A stretch of DNA of 64,000 bases from Stutzerimonas stutzeri (GTDB lineage: Bacteria > Pseudomonadota > Gammaproteobacteria > Pseudomonadales > Pseudomonadaceae). The stretch is taken from NCBI RefSeq assembly GCF_013522825.1, contig NZ_JAAMQZ010000007.1, positions 62,001 through 126,000 on the forward strand, in the 5' to 3' direction. Position 1 is the stretch's first letter; each line of letters opens with the position of its first letter. The notes under the pieces were generated by a model. The model was not told where the DNA came from. It made no database searches and was given only the letters and a program-made list of their open reading frames with translations. The position numbers were made by a program, and so were the translations under genes. Below, piece after piece: positions 8,561-16,943 of this stretch.

Positions 8561-9487
8561 TCAATCCGTAGTCCGGATTCGCTCAATCACTCGACTAGCC
8601 AGGTCGTCCGGCTGGAACTTGGCGAGGAAATCATCTGCTCCGACACGCTTGACCATGCTCTGGTTGAACACACCGGAGAGCGAAGTATGCAGCAGAATAT
8701 GCATATCACCCATAGCCGGATCCTGACGAACCTCGGTGGTGAGCGTATAACCGTCCATTTCCGGCATCTCGATGTCGGAAATCATCATCACGAACTCCTC
8801 GGATGGCTTCTTGCCCTCGGCGATAAGCCCCTTCAGATAGTCCAGCGCCTGCCGACCGTCGTTTTTCGCGATCACCTCGATACCCAATCCCTGCAGACAG
8901 CGAATGATCTGCTTTCGCGCCACCGAAGAATCATCGACGATCAGCACGCGACTGGAAGATGCACGGCTGTGCGTCTCGTCATCCGTGATACCGACCGAGA
9001 CCAGCTCGGAGACGGGCGCAACCTCGGCCAAGACCTTTTCAACGTCGATGATTTCGACCATCTGGCCATCCACATGAGTCACAGCCGTCAGGTAATGATC
9101 AGACCCCACGCCCTGAGGCGGCGGAAGGATATCCTCCCAGTTCATGTTGACGATCCGCTCGACCGAATGCACCAGAAAACCGAGAACCCTGGTGTTGTAT
9201 TCGACGATGATGGCGAAGCTGTTGGTCAGATCATCCAGCCCCGGCTTGCCGGTTGCCAGCGAGAGATCGAGGATGGAAAGCGTGCTACCCCGTATGTTCG
9301 CAACGCCACGAACGACCGGGCTCGACTTGGGCATGTGGGTCAGCCGGGGGCATTGCAGCACTTCCCTGACCTTGAACACATTGATTCCGTAGAGCTGCTT
9401 GCCTTCCAGCCTGAACAACAGCAACTCCAGGCGGTTTTGCCCTACCAGCTGAGTACGCTGATTAACCGAATCCAATACACCGGCCAT
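8561..9487 (-). CDS. cheV: Chemotaxis coupling protein CheV
   Basis: CheV couples chemoreceptors to CheA and carries its own receiver domain. The 308-residue product has a CheW-like domain at about residues 15-150 (LELLLFRLEGKQLYGINVFK, GVANIRGSTLSILDL) and a receiver domain at about 175-300 (VLIVDDSSVARKQ, phosphorylatable Asp in MISDIEMPEMDGYTL). GAGGAAA precedes the chosen ATG. A frame extension upstream overlaps the divergent flgA control region and is not supported. cheR follows. Confidence 0.93.
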   Translation of the reverse strand: MAGVLDSVNQRTQLVGQNRLELLLFRLEGKQLYGINVFKVREVLQCPRLTHMPKSSPVVRGVANIRGSTLSILDLSLATGKPGLDDLTNSFAIIVEYNTRVLGFLVHSVERIVNMNWEDILPPPQGVGSDHYLTAVTHVDGQMVEIIDVEKVLAEVAPVSELVSVGITDDETHSRASSSRVLIVDDSSVARKQIIRCLQGLGIEVIAKNDGRQALDYLKGLIAEGKKPSEEFVMMISDIEMPEMDGYTLTTEVRQDPAMGDMHILLHTSLSGVFNQSMVKRVGADDFLAKFQPDDLASRVIERIRTTD

Positions 9488-9541
9488 GCCAGTTTCCTCT
9501 TGCTTGCGCGATGGGCATATAGACGCTTCGACTGAGCTTGA

Positions 9542-9557
9542 CGGCACGCACCTTGCT
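9542..9557 (+). promoter_or_regulatory. Candidate sigma-54 promoter of flgA
   Basis: CGGCAC-GCACC-TTGCT fits the -24/-12 pattern with correct spacing and one mismatch at the first base. Initiation about 12 bases past the -12 GC falls at or next to the first flgA ATG, which bears on the choice of start codon. Confidence 0.7.
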
Positions 9558-9568
9558 TCGTGTGAGCC

Positions 9569-10321
9569 ATGAGCGAACAGATGACTTTTTTCCGGCGTCC
9601 CTGCAGGGTTCTTTTCAGAACGATCCTTTTGCCGCTTTTTTGCGGCCTGGGCCAGTTTGCCGAATCGGCAACGGTAACGCGACCCGAACAGCTTATCGGC
9701 GCCACCCGTGATTTTCTTGAGCACGAGGTAGCACAATACTTGCAGCGTAGCCAAATCCAGGCGCGCCACCAGATCGAGATCAACCGCCTGGACCCGCGCC
9801 TGCGTCTGGCCCTGTGCGATCAGCCCTTGACGACAAAACTCGAAAGTCCTGCCCAGCCGGTCGGCCGGGCCACCGTCCGGGTGAGCTGTGAAGGCTCGGC
9901 ACCCTGGTCCGTTTTCGTGCCCGCACAGATTCATCTGTTTCGCGAGGTCGTCGTGGCCAGGCGCCCCCTGCAACGCAACAGCACCCTCGAAGCCGCCGAC
10001 ATAATGCTTGCCGAACGGGATGTCGGCCTGCTGAATCAGGGCTACCTGACTTCGCTCGACCAGGCGCTCGGCAACAAGCTGACCCGCGCCGCACAGCCGG
10101 ATCAGGTGTTGCCCCCCAGCTATGTTTCGCCAGCGGAAATTGTACGCAAGGGCGATCAGGTAGTAATCAGCGCGAAAAATTCGACGATAAATGTGAGAAT
10201 GCCGGGCGAAGCGCTGTCAGATGGAGCACTGGGCAGCCAGATCAGGGTCAAGAACCAGCGATCCGGACGGGTGATCAGGGCAAGGGTCACAGGCCCTGGT
10301 CAGGTAGAGGTTCTGATGTAA
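9569..10321 (+). CDS. flgA: Flagellar P-ring assembly chaperone FlgA
   Basis: FlgA is a periplasmic chaperone needed for P-ring formation by FlgI. The 250-residue product has a hydrophobic N-terminal signal (LFRTILLPLFCGLGQFAESA), a SAF-type domain with VVARRPLQRNSTLEAADIML and the closing IRVKNQRSGRVIRARVTGPG. The start is uncertain: an ATG at 9581 gives MTFFRRPCRVLF and would leave a short leader if the sigma-54 promoter is real, whereas the ATG at 9569 would be almost leaderless. It is divergent from cheV and followed by flgM and flgN. Confidence 0.94.
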   Translation: MSEQMTFFRRPCRVLFRTILLPLFCGLGQFAESATVTRPEQLIGATRDFLEHEVAQYLQRSQIQARHQIEINRLDPRLRLALCDQPLTTKLESPAQPVGRATVRVSCEGSAPWSVFVPAQIHLFREVVVARRPLQRNSTLEAADIMLAERDVGLLNQGYLTSLDQALGNKLTRAAQPDQVLPPSYVSPAEIVRKGDQVVISAKNSTINVRMPGEALSDGALGSQIRVKNQRSGRVIRARVTGPGQVEVLM

Positions 10322-10350
10322 GCGCAATCTGCTGCGAGCTGAAATAAAGC

Positions 10351-10377
10351 TAAAGTTTTGCAGTGCACTGCCGAAAA
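10351..10377 (+). promoter_or_regulatory. Sigma-28 (FliA) promoter of flgM
   Basis: TAAA, 15 bases, then GCCGAAAA matches the TAAA-N15-GCCGATAA flagellar consensus with one mismatch. It lies 36 bases before the flgM ATG. Confidence 0.8.
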
Positions 10378-10413
10378 GTTGGCAAGTGTACTGATTTCTT
10401 CGAGGTTTCGATC

Positions 10414-10749
10414 ATGGTTATCGATTTCAACCGGCCAAATGGTGCCGCCAACCTGCCAAACGGTGGGCGCAGCAATGGCGTTCAAAGTACCGACCGGCCT
10501 GCCACCCAGCAGGGCCCTGCAGCCGATGCTGCCAAAAGCACGAACAACAGCGCTGTGGCATCGGGCGAGAACGTCCAGCTCAGCCCCGAAGCACAGCGCC
10601 TGCAGCAGGCTGCGGAAAAACTCAATCAACAGCCTTCTGTCGACCAGGAGCGCGTTTCCCGCATCCGCCAGGCCATCGCCGACGGCAGCTATCAGGTCGA
10701 CAGCCAGCGCGTGGCATCGAAACTGCTGTCCTTCGAAAGCCAGCGCTGA
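10414..10749 (+). CDS. flgM: Anti-sigma-28 factor FlgM
   Basis: FlgM binds FliA (sigma-28) and holds late flagellar genes off until it is exported through the finished hook. The 111-residue product starts [15 protein letters not shown]. The first half is low-complexity and probably disordered. The conserved C-terminal sigma-binding helices read [24 protein letters not shown] lies nine bases before the ATG. The gene has its own sigma-28 promoter, giving the usual feedback loop, and flgN follows. Confidence 0.93.
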   Translation: MVIDFNRPNGAANLPNGGRSNGVQSTDRPATQQGPAADAAKSTNNSAVASGENVQLSPEAQRLQQAAEKLNQQPSVDQERVSRIRQAIADGSYQVDSQRVASKLLSFESQR

Positions 10750-10795
10750 ATCCAGGCGCCAACGCTAGCCGGGGCATCAACGCACGGAGGTCAAC

Positions 10796-11266
10796 ATGCA
10801 GGATACTGAAGTGCTTCAACAGCTCACTGAAGATGTCGGCACAGCACAGAAGCTTCTTGAACTCATGGATGCCGAGTATCTGGCACTCGCCGAGCGCAAC
10901 CTGACAGGCCTGGAAACACTGCTTACGCAAAAGCAGGCACTGCTGGCACTGCTGGGGCAACACGGCACCCTGCGCAGCCAGACACTGACCAAGGCACAAC
11001 TGAGCATCGATCGAAACGGCCTCGCAGCCTTTGCCGCCGCATCGGCAGTGGGCCCGAGCATTCTGGCGCAAGCGGAGCAGCTCGATGAGGTACTCGAAGC
11101 CTGCCGGATCGCCAACGAACGCAACGGCCAGCAAATTCGCACCAACCAGAGCGCAGTCAGCAGCATGCTGAACGTATTGCAGGGCGGCAGCCAGGCCCCG
11201 GACCTCTATGATCGACGCGGCAGCGCGGCCAAAAGCTCATACAACCGTCCGCTCAGCCAAGCCTGA
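10796..11266 (+). CDS. flgN: Flagellar export chaperone FlgN
   Basis: FlgN is a cytoplasmic chaperone for the hook-filament junction proteins FlgK and FlgL. The 156-residue product is almost wholly helical and rich in Leu/Gln/Ala (LTGLETLLTQKQALLALLG), with the C-terminal NGQQIRTNQSAVSSMLNVL typical of the family. GGAGG stands before the ATG. The flgM-flgN pairing is standard in Pseudomonas. Confidence 0.9.
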   Translation: MQDTEVLQQLTEDVGTAQKLLELMDAEYLALAERNLTGLETLLTQKQALLALLGQHGTLRSQTLTKAQLSIDRNGLAAFAAASAVGPSILAQAEQLDEVLEACRIANERNGQQIRTNQSAVSSMLNVLQGGSQAPDLYDRRGSAAKSSYNRPLSQA

Positions 11267-11338
11267 ACCCCGCAAACCAATAAAGGCACAATGCTACTAT
11301 ACGGTTGATAATCGTTAAGTGCCGGAGAGCAATACAAA

Positions 11339-12088
11339 GTGTCAAACCCTTTTGCGAAGGAAGAAGGCCCTCAGCCGCCTCAGATCCTCAAGACGCCCGT
11401 TGAAGTCTATTCCAGCCTGCGCCCTCTCCTCGACAACCACACGCCTCTTCTGCTCCGCTTTACCGAGCGCAGCCAGCGCTATCAGACCTTTCTGGTTGAC
11501 ATAAACCGGGAAAAAGGCTGGATCGCTCTCGACGAACTGGTTCCCAGCGACGGTGAGCGACTGCTCAAGGCCGGTGAAGCATTCCAGGTCGAAGGCTTCT
11601 ACGAAGGCGTACGCATCGCCTGGAACAATGATCACCCAGCCCACGCTGGCGAACTGAACGATGCGCCCTGCTACTGGATTCCGCTGCCCGCCGAGATTCT
11701 TTACCACCAGCGCCGCAACGCTTACCGCGCGCAACTGACGGGACAGCCCATTGGCGCCGTGCTCGGTGGGCGAACGATCAAGAAGCCCCTGGAAGGCAAG
11801 GTGCTGGACATGTCGGCAACCGGTTGCAAGCTGAGCTTCAAGGGTGACGTTCAGAGCCGCTTGCAGACCGGCCAGGTTTACGAGCAGTTTTCCGCCAAAC
11901 TGCCTTTTGGCACCATCACGACCGAGGTAGAGCTACGACACCTCGCCTTCGATGAAAGAATCGACACCACCTTCTGTGGAATGCGCTTTCACCGCATCAG
12001 CGGCCTGACACAGCGCCAGATCGAGCGATTCGTCTATCAGTTGCAGCGCGAAGCACGACGCGACCAGGTTGCCGATCGCCTCGACTAG
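11339..12088 (+). CDS. flgZ: Cyclic-di-GMP-binding flagellar brake FlgZ (YcgR family, PilZ domain)
   Basis: FlgZ slows or stops the flagellar motor when cyclic-di-GMP is high. The 249-residue product uses a GTG start with GGAG upstream. The N-terminal YcgR domain spans about residues 15-120. The PilZ domain follows with both ligand motifs visible: RNAYR (the RxxxR motif, about residue 128) and DMSATG (the D/NxSxxG motif, about residue 158). It lies directly after flgMN, as in other pseudomonads. Confidence 0.92.
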   Translation: MSNPFAKEEGPQPPQILKTPVEVYSSLRPLLDNHTPLLLRFTERSQRYQTFLVDINREKGWIALDELVPSDGERLLKAGEAFQVEGFYEGVRIAWNNDHPAHAGELNDAPCYWIPLPAEILYHQRRNAYRAQLTGQPIGAVLGGRTIKKPLEGKVLDMSATGCKLSFKGDVQSRLQTGQVYEQFSAKLPFGTITTEVELRHLAFDERIDTTFCGMRFHRISGLTQRQIERFVYQLQREARRDQVADRLD

Positions 12089-12215
12089 CGGGCGTACTGC
12101 TCGCCTCTTACCAACGGTCGACAGGCATAGTCCGTCATGACTCTCCAGCATGCCGCACGGGCAGGCGAGCAGCGACCCTACGGGTTCAGCAAGCTTGAAC
12201 AATGATGACTGAAGA

Positions 12216-12292
12216 TGGCGTCCCAGGCGAGGTTCGAACTCACAACCTTCCCCTTAGGAGGGGGATGCTCTATCCAATTGAGCTACTGGGAC
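12216..12292 (-). tRNA. tRNA-Arg (anticodon CCT)
   Basis: A 77-nt cloverleaf with encoded CCA. The anticodon loop reads CTCCTAA inside a G/C stem, giving CCT. T-arm GTTCGAAC and D-arm AGCTCAATTGGATAGAGC are intact. It stands alone. Confidence 0.95.
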
Positions 12293-12477
12293 ATCTGCGG
12301 GGGCGACATATTAGCGAGCCGCGGAATATTTGTCATGCCCGTGGGCACTTGCATAACCCTTGAAGCCCCTTGGGGAAGCATCCACCCCGCCGACGCAAAC
12401 AGAACCAATTGCATTTTGCACGAAAAAAACCAGCCGAACCTTGCAAAACGCACCGCGGCGCTTGCGGAACGCAAACC

Positions 12478-12533
12478 TAACTTATTGATTTAATTAGCTT
12501 TTTAGAGAAAATAAAATTGGCATAGCGAATGCT
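12478..12533 (+). promoter_or_regulatory. Candidate IHF site plus sigma-54 promoter
   Basis: TGGCAT-AGCGA-ATGCT at 12518-12533 fits the sigma-54 consensus TGGCAYRNNNNTTGCW with one mismatch. About 35 bases upstream, 12478-12490 read on the minus strand as AATCAATAAGTTA, an exact match to the IHF core WATCAANNNNTTR, in an AT-rich tract. Predicted initiation near 12544 leaves about 26 bases before the ATG at 12570. The pairing of the two sites is what makes it credible; no activator site was identified. Confidence 0.5.
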
Positions 12534-12569
12534 TACTAGCTAGTAATCATAAACGCGAAGGAGACGCCT

Positions 12570-12788
12570 ATGCCCCATTCAGCTTATTTGCTCAGCACTG
12601 TCGTGCTGGCAGCCGCAGCTGCGATCCACTTGCAAGACATGAGGTCAGGCATGGATCGTCCACATACGGCCACTTCTTCGGAAGAAAGCCGTTCAATGGC
12701 TCCTTCTTACAGGTCACCCTCCCCCCTCCAGACCATTGGCAATGCCGAAGTGAGATCAGCCCAGCAACCTCAGCGCTGGGTTTTCTAG
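12570..12788 (+). CDS. Small protein with hydrophobic N-terminus, unknown function
   Basis: This 72-residue protein is not recognised. It begins with a hydrophobic stretch (AYLLSTVVLAAAAAIHL, about residues 4-20) that could be a membrane anchor or uncleaved signal. A polar Ser/Arg/Gln-rich tail follows. An excellent AAGGAG ribosome site lies six bases before the ATG, which is the main evidence that it is translated. It sits 37 bases before another small membrane protein, probably cotranscribed, downstream of the candidate sigma-54/IHF promoter. Confidence 0.6.
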   Translation: MPHSAYLLSTVVLAAAAAIHLQDMRSGMDRPHTATSSEESRSMAPSYRSPSPLQTIGNAEVRSAQQPQRWVF

Positions 12789-12824
12789 ATCCTCACCATC
12801 GTTGAATCAACCGAGGAAACAACC

Positions 12825-13007
12825 ATGTCCATCCTTGCTTTTTTCTTCTTGGCGCTCTGTATCGGTTGTACGGCACTGGGACTGAGCGTCGAGCTGGCCG
12901 AAACTTGGGCAACCTTGGCGAACGTCGGCGCAGTACTGTTCGGATCGCTCTTTGCAGGTTCATTGGTGATCGGAAAACGAATCAAATTCGACCCCGTTCT
13001 GCGCTAG
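12825..13007 (+). CDS. Small inner-membrane protein, unknown function
   Basis: A 60-residue protein starting MSILAFFFLALCIGCTALGL. Two hydrophobic segments (about 3-21 and 32-50) are joined by an acidic loop ELAETWATLA, and the basic end GKRIKFDPVLR probably lies in the cytoplasm. GAGG precedes the ATG. It is a likely two-helix membrane protein without an assigned role. The upstream small gene and shared promoter region suggest the two act together. Confidence 0.65.
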   Translation: MSILAFFFLALCIGCTALGLSVELAETWATLANVGAVLFGSLFAGSLVIGKRIKFDPVLR

Positions 13008-13207
13008 AAAAAGGGCAGCAGATCACAGTGGAGGCACTCTGATACTATTATGCCTTTACTCGGCTTATCATCGACGTATAATTGGCGTCATTAAGTCGTC
13101 TGTCATCTTTTCCTTAGGTTACGGAACAGCCGAAGGCTTTGGCTGTCAGACCGATGACTAGAACGGCAATAAGCCACCATCGCCCACCTGACTAACCGGT
13201 TTAAAGT

Positions 13208-13534
13208 ATGCGCCCTATGAAGCAGGCAGTTTATTCCAGCCGCACGGCTGACAAGTTCGTGGTTCGGCTACCAGACGGAATGCGTGAGCGTATTGCGGAA
13301 GTTGCACGTAACCATCATCGCAGCATGAATTCGGAAATCATTGCCCGCCTCGAGCAAAGCCTTCTTCAGGAAGGTGCGCTGGGTGACGACCTGAACATGC
13401 GTCTCGACAGTCCGGAACTTTCGCTTCATGAGCGTGAGCTGCTACAACGTTTCCGCCACCTGGCACACCGCCAGCAGAACGCCCTGATCGCCCTGATCGC
13501 GCAAGATAGCGAAGCCACCAAAGTCGAAGAGTGA
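13208..13534 (+). CDS. amrZ: Ribbon-helix-helix regulator AmrZ
   Basis: AmrZ is an Arc/MetJ-type DNA-binding regulator that in P. aeruginosa controls alginate, twitching and flagellar genes and cyclic-di-GMP enzymes. The 108-residue product matches AmrZ closely as I know it: [20 protein letters not shown] (beta strand and helix of the ribbon-helix-helix, about residues 10-29), [17 protein letters not shown], and a C-terminal tetramerisation part with [19 protein letters not shown]. No clear ribosome site precedes the ATG. A GGCAATAAGCC sequence at 13165-13175 could be an autoregulatory site. A strong terminator follows. Confidence 0.93.
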   Translation: MRPMKQAVYSSRTADKFVVRLPDGMRERIAEVARNHHRSMNSEIIARLEQSLLQEGALGDDLNMRLDSPELSLHERELLQRFRHLAHRQQNALIALIAQDSEATKVEE

Positions 13535-13564
13535 CACGCCAACCTGACAGCTGCACCGTACAGA

Positions 13565-13596
13565 CAAAAACGCCTCGACTGATCGAGGCGTTTTTG
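13565..13596. terminator. Bidirectional terminator between amrZ and oadB
   Basis: AAAAACGCCTCGA and TCGAGGCGTTTTT form a near-perfect hairpin with A and T tracts on both sides. It can end both the plus-strand amrZ transcript and the minus-strand oad transcript. Confidence 0.93.
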
Positions 13597-13601
13597 TGTG
13601 G

Positions 13602-14738
13602 CTAACCGACGAAACTGAGCAGAATCCCCGCCGCCACAGCCGAGCCGATGACCCCCGCCACGTTAGGACCCATCGCATGCATGAGCAGGAAGTTTTGCGG
13701 GTTCGCCTCAAGCCCAACCTTGTTGGAAACCCGCGCCGCCATTGGTACGGCCGAAACACCCGCAGAACCGATAAGAGGGTTGATCTTGTTCGTACTGAAC
13801 ATATTCATAACCCTCGCCATCAGCACACCAGCAGCCGTGCCGGCACAGAATGCAACCAGACCAAGTACCAAGATCCCCAGCGTTTTCATCTGCAGAAAGG
13901 CGTCAGCTGACAACTTCGAGCCCACCGTCAGCCCCAGCAGAATGGTCACGATATTGATCAGCGCATTGCGTGTCGTATCCGCCAGCCGATCAACGACACC
14001 GCACTCACGCAGCAGGTTGCCGAATGCGAACATCCCCACGAGCGGAGCAGCATCGGGCAGCAACAGACCAATCAGCAAAGCCAGCATCAGCGGGAAGATG
14101 ATCTTTTCGACATGACCAACAGGACGCAGCTGTTTCATGACAATGGCGCGCTCTTCCTTGGTCGTCAGCGCCCGCATGATCGGCGGCTGGATCAATGGAA
14201 CCAGCGCCATGTACGAATAGGCCGCTACGGCAATCGGTCCCAATAGATGAGGCGCAAGCTTCGCCGTCACGAAAATGGAAGTGGGTCCGTCAGCACCACC
14301 AATGATCGCAATCGATGCCGCTTCGCGCATGGTGAATTCCATTCCCGGAATACCCATGGCTGCCAGCCCCAGGGCGCCCAGCAGCGTCGCGAAAATACCG
14401 AATTGGGCCGCAGCGCCCAACAGCAGCGTTTTCGGGTTCGCCAACATGGGGCCGAAGTCCGTCATGGCCCCAACACCCATAAAGATGAGCAAGGGGAACA
14501 CACTGGTCGGCAATCCCACCTGATAGAACAGATGCAGAATGCCTTCACCCTCGGCCATGTTCGCCACAGGAATGTTGGCCAGCAGCCCGCCAAAGCCAAT
14601 GGGAATCAGCAACAGGGGCTCGAAGCCCTTGCGAATGGCCAGGTAGATCAGCGCCAGACACACGACGATCATCAGCAGCTGGCCGGGCTCCAGGTGATAC
14701 AGGCCGGTGCTTTGCCACAGTTTGAGCAACTTGTCCAT
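13602..14738 (-). CDS. oadB: Oxaloacetate decarboxylase beta subunit (Na+ pump)
   Basis: OadB is the membrane subunit that decarboxylates carboxybiotin and exports sodium ions. The 378-residue product has about nine hydrophobic segments and family blocks including [38 protein letters not shown] and [14 protein letters not shown] [15 protein letters not shown] (about residues 183-198), and ends [21 protein letters not shown]. The ribosome site AAGGAGAG overlaps the oadA stop codon, ten bases away, so they are translationally linked. It closes the oadGAB operon. Confidence 0.95.
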   Translation of the reverse strand: MDKLLKLWQSTGLYHLEPGQLLMIVVCLALIYLAIRKGFEPLLLIPIGFGGLLANIPVANMAEGEGILHLFYQVGLPTSVFPLLIFMGVGAMTDFGPMLANPKTLLLGAAAQFGIFATLLGALGLAAMGIPGMEFTMREAASIAIIGGADGPTSIFVTAKLAPHLLGPIAVAAYSYMALVPLIQPPIMRALTTKEERAIVMKQLRPVGHVEKIIFPLMLALLIGLLLPDAAPLVGMFAFGNLLRECGVVDRLADTTRNALINIVTILLGLTVGSKLSADAFLQMKTLGILVLGLVAFCAGTAAGVLMARVMNMFSTNKINPLIGSAGVSAVPMAARVSNKVGLEANPQNFLLMHAMGPNVAGVIGSAVAAGILLSFVG

Positions 14739-14748
14739 GCCGCTCTCC

Positions 14749-16536
14749 TTAAGCGATGGTCAGCAGGCAATCGCCTACAGACACAGCATCACCGACCTTG
14801 ACGCTGACGGCGGAAACCGTACCGGCCTTGAAGGCACGTATTTCGGTTTCCATCTTCATCGCTTCAAGAATGATGACCAGATCACCTTCCTGCACGGATT
14901 GGCCAGGCTGTACCAGAACCTTGAAAATATTACCTGCAAGCGGCGCCGTCTGAGGCTCACCGCCATCCGCCGCGGGAAGCGTACCGGCTGACACTGCCGG
15001 AGCAGCACCGGCGGTCGCGCCGAGCGGCTTGATACCCTCGATGTCACCGCCCTCGTCGACCTGCACCACGAATGACTGGCCATTGACCTGAACGGTATAC
15101 ACCTCTGGCTTGCCCGCTTCCCGTGGCGCCTGCTCGTTGCCGGTCGGCGCCGGCTCGAAGGCCGCCGCATTGCCGCGGTTTTCCAGAAACTTCAGGCCGA
15201 TCTGCGGGAACAGCGCATAGGTCAGTACATCGTCTATCGCCTCCGCTGCCAGGCTGATACCTTTTTCCTGCGCCAATGCCTTGAGCTCACTCGCCAGCTT
15301 GTCCATTTCCGGCGCCAGCAGATCCGCCGGGCGGCACGTGATGGCTTCGGCACCCTCCAGAACCCGCTGCTGCAGTTCAATATTGAATGGTGCAGGCGCC
15401 GCGCCATATTCGCCTTTGAGAATACCGGCGGTTTCCTTGGTGATGGATTTGTAGCGCTCGCCGGTGAGCACGTTGATCACGGCCTGGGTGCCCACGATCT
15501 GCGAGGTTGGCGTGACCAGCGGGATGAAACCAAGGTCTTCGCGCACGCGAGGAATTTCGGCGAGCACTTCATCGAACTTGTCGAGAGCGCCCTGCTCTTT
15601 CAATTGCCCTTCCATGTTCGTCAGCATGCCGCCCGGCACCTGGGCTACGAGGATGCGTGAGTCGACGCCCTTGAGCGTACCCTCGAACTTTGCATACTTT
15701 TTGCGCACTTCGCGGAAATAGGCTGCGATTTCTTCCAGCAACTCCAGATCCAGGCCGGTATCGCGCTCGGTCCCCTGGAATATCGCGACCACCGATTCGG
15801 TCGGAGAATGGCCGTAGGTCATCGAAAGCGAGGACACCGCCGTATCGACATTGTCGATACCGGCTTCGACCGCCTTGAGAATCGCTGCGGTCGACAGCCC
15901 CGCCGTGGCATGGCACTGCATGTGAATCGGAATCGAAAGGCTCGCCTTCAGCCGTGAAACCAGCTCGAATGCGATGTAAGGCGTGAGAATGCCTGCCATG
16001 TCCTTGATCGCAACCGAATCGGCGCCCATGTCCTCGATCTGCTTGGCCAGATCGACCCACATCTCCAGGGTATGTACCGGGCTCGTGGTATAGGAAATGG
16101 TGCCCTGAGCATGTTTGCCCTGACGCTTGACGGCACGCAATGCGGTATCCAGGTTGCGCGGATCGTTCATCGCATCGAATACGCGGAAAACATCGACCCC
16201 GTTGATTGCGGCACGCTCGACGAATTTCTCCACCACATCATCGGCGTAATGCCGATAACCAAGCAGGTTCTGCCCACGCAGCAGCATCTGCTGACGCGTA
16301 TTGGGCATCGCCTTCTTCAACTCGCGAATGCGCTCCCAGGGATCTTCACCGAGGTAGCGAATGCAGGAGTCGAAGGTCGCGCCACCCCAGGATTCCACCG
16401 ACCAGAAACCGACCCGATCCAGCTTGCCGGCAATCGGCAGCATGTCTTCGAGACGAACACGGGTGGCAAGGATGGATTGGTGGGCATCACGCAACACCAC
16501 ATCGGTGATACCGAGCGGTTGTTTTACTGAAGTCAT
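14749..16536 (-). CDS. oadA: Oxaloacetate decarboxylase alpha subunit (biotin carboxyltransferase)
   Basis: OadA transfers the carboxyl group of oxaloacetate to its own biotin, giving pyruvate. The 595-residue product has the carboxyltransferase barrel (about residues 1-300; [14 protein letters not shown] with the metal ligand Asp, and [14 protein letters not shown]). A central conserved domain follows, then a Pro/Ala linker and a biotinyl domain ending in the EAMKMETE biotinylation site. Pseudomonads also have a pyruvate carboxylase B subunit of this family, but flanking oadG and oadB make the decarboxylase assignment firm. The enzyme should sit on the inner face of the inner membrane. Confidence 0.95.
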   Translation of the reverse strand: MTSVKQPLGITDVVLRDAHQSILATRVRLEDMLPIAGKLDRVGFWSVESWGGATFDSCIRYLGEDPWERIRELKKAMPNTRQQMLLRGQNLLGYRHYADDVVEKFVERAAINGVDVFRVFDAMNDPRNLDTALRAVKRQGKHAQGTISYTTSPVHTLEMWVDLAKQIEDMGADSVAIKDMAGILTPYIAFELVSRLKASLSIPIHMQCHATAGLSTAAILKAVEAGIDNVDTAVSSLSMTYGHSPTESVVAIFQGTERDTGLDLELLEEIAAYFREVRKKYAKFEGTLKGVDSRILVAQVPGGMLTNMEGQLKEQGALDKFDEVLAEIPRVREDLGFIPLVTPTSQIVGTQAVINVLTGERYKSITKETAGILKGEYGAAPAPFNIELQQRVLEGAEAITCRPADLLAPEMDKLASELKALAQEKGISLAAEAIDDVLTYALFPQIGLKFLENRGNAAAFEPAPTGNEQAPREAGKPEVYTVQVNGQSFVVQVDEGGDIEGIKPLGATAGAAPAVSAGTLPAADGGEPQTAPLAGNIFKVLVQPGQSVQEGDLVIILEAMKMETEIRAFKAGTVSAVSVKVGDAVSVGDCLLTIA

Positions 16537-16557
16537 GCAGGGAACTCCCTTTCGGAA

Positions 16558-16803
16558 TCAACCACGGCGAGCGCGGTGCTGATGAATAGCGGCCTGAATG
16601 GCTGCGATGAGGTCGGCATCCGCCACTGCTGCGACGACCGGCCTGTCACATGCCGGCAGGCTTGCCGGCACACTCTCGAAGCGACCGACCAGCAACGACA
16701 TCAGGCGAATGCAGCCAATCAACAAGATGAGAAACAAAAAGACAGCACCCACGCCGAATAGCATCAATTCGAAGCCTTCGAGCAGGAGTTCGCTTGAGGT
16801 CAT
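16558..16803 (-). CDS. oadG: Oxaloacetate decarboxylase gamma subunit
   Basis: OadG is the small membrane anchor that holds OadA and OadB together. The 81-residue product has one transmembrane helix (ELMLFGVGAVFLFLILLIGC, about residues 11-30) and a polar C-terminal tail ending IQAAIHQHRARRG. The His residues near the C-terminus match the zinc-binding end known in the family. AAGGAGG precedes the start. It is the first gene of oadGAB. Confidence 0.9.
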   Translation of the reverse strand: MTSSELLLEGFELMLFGVGAVFLFLILLIGCIRLMSLLVGRFESVPASLPACDRPVVAAVADADLIAAIQAAIHQHRARRG

Positions 16804-16943
16804 TGGGGCCTCCTTCCTTTCGGCGGCTCGTGCCGCCTGTTATTCGCATTGAGCGTTGAGGCTTCGCCAATTGGCGAAGCCCGCGAACATTAGCCTGAAC
16901 GGCAAATGCGAGGCAAACGCCAAATAGCCGCAGCAGGAAAGAA

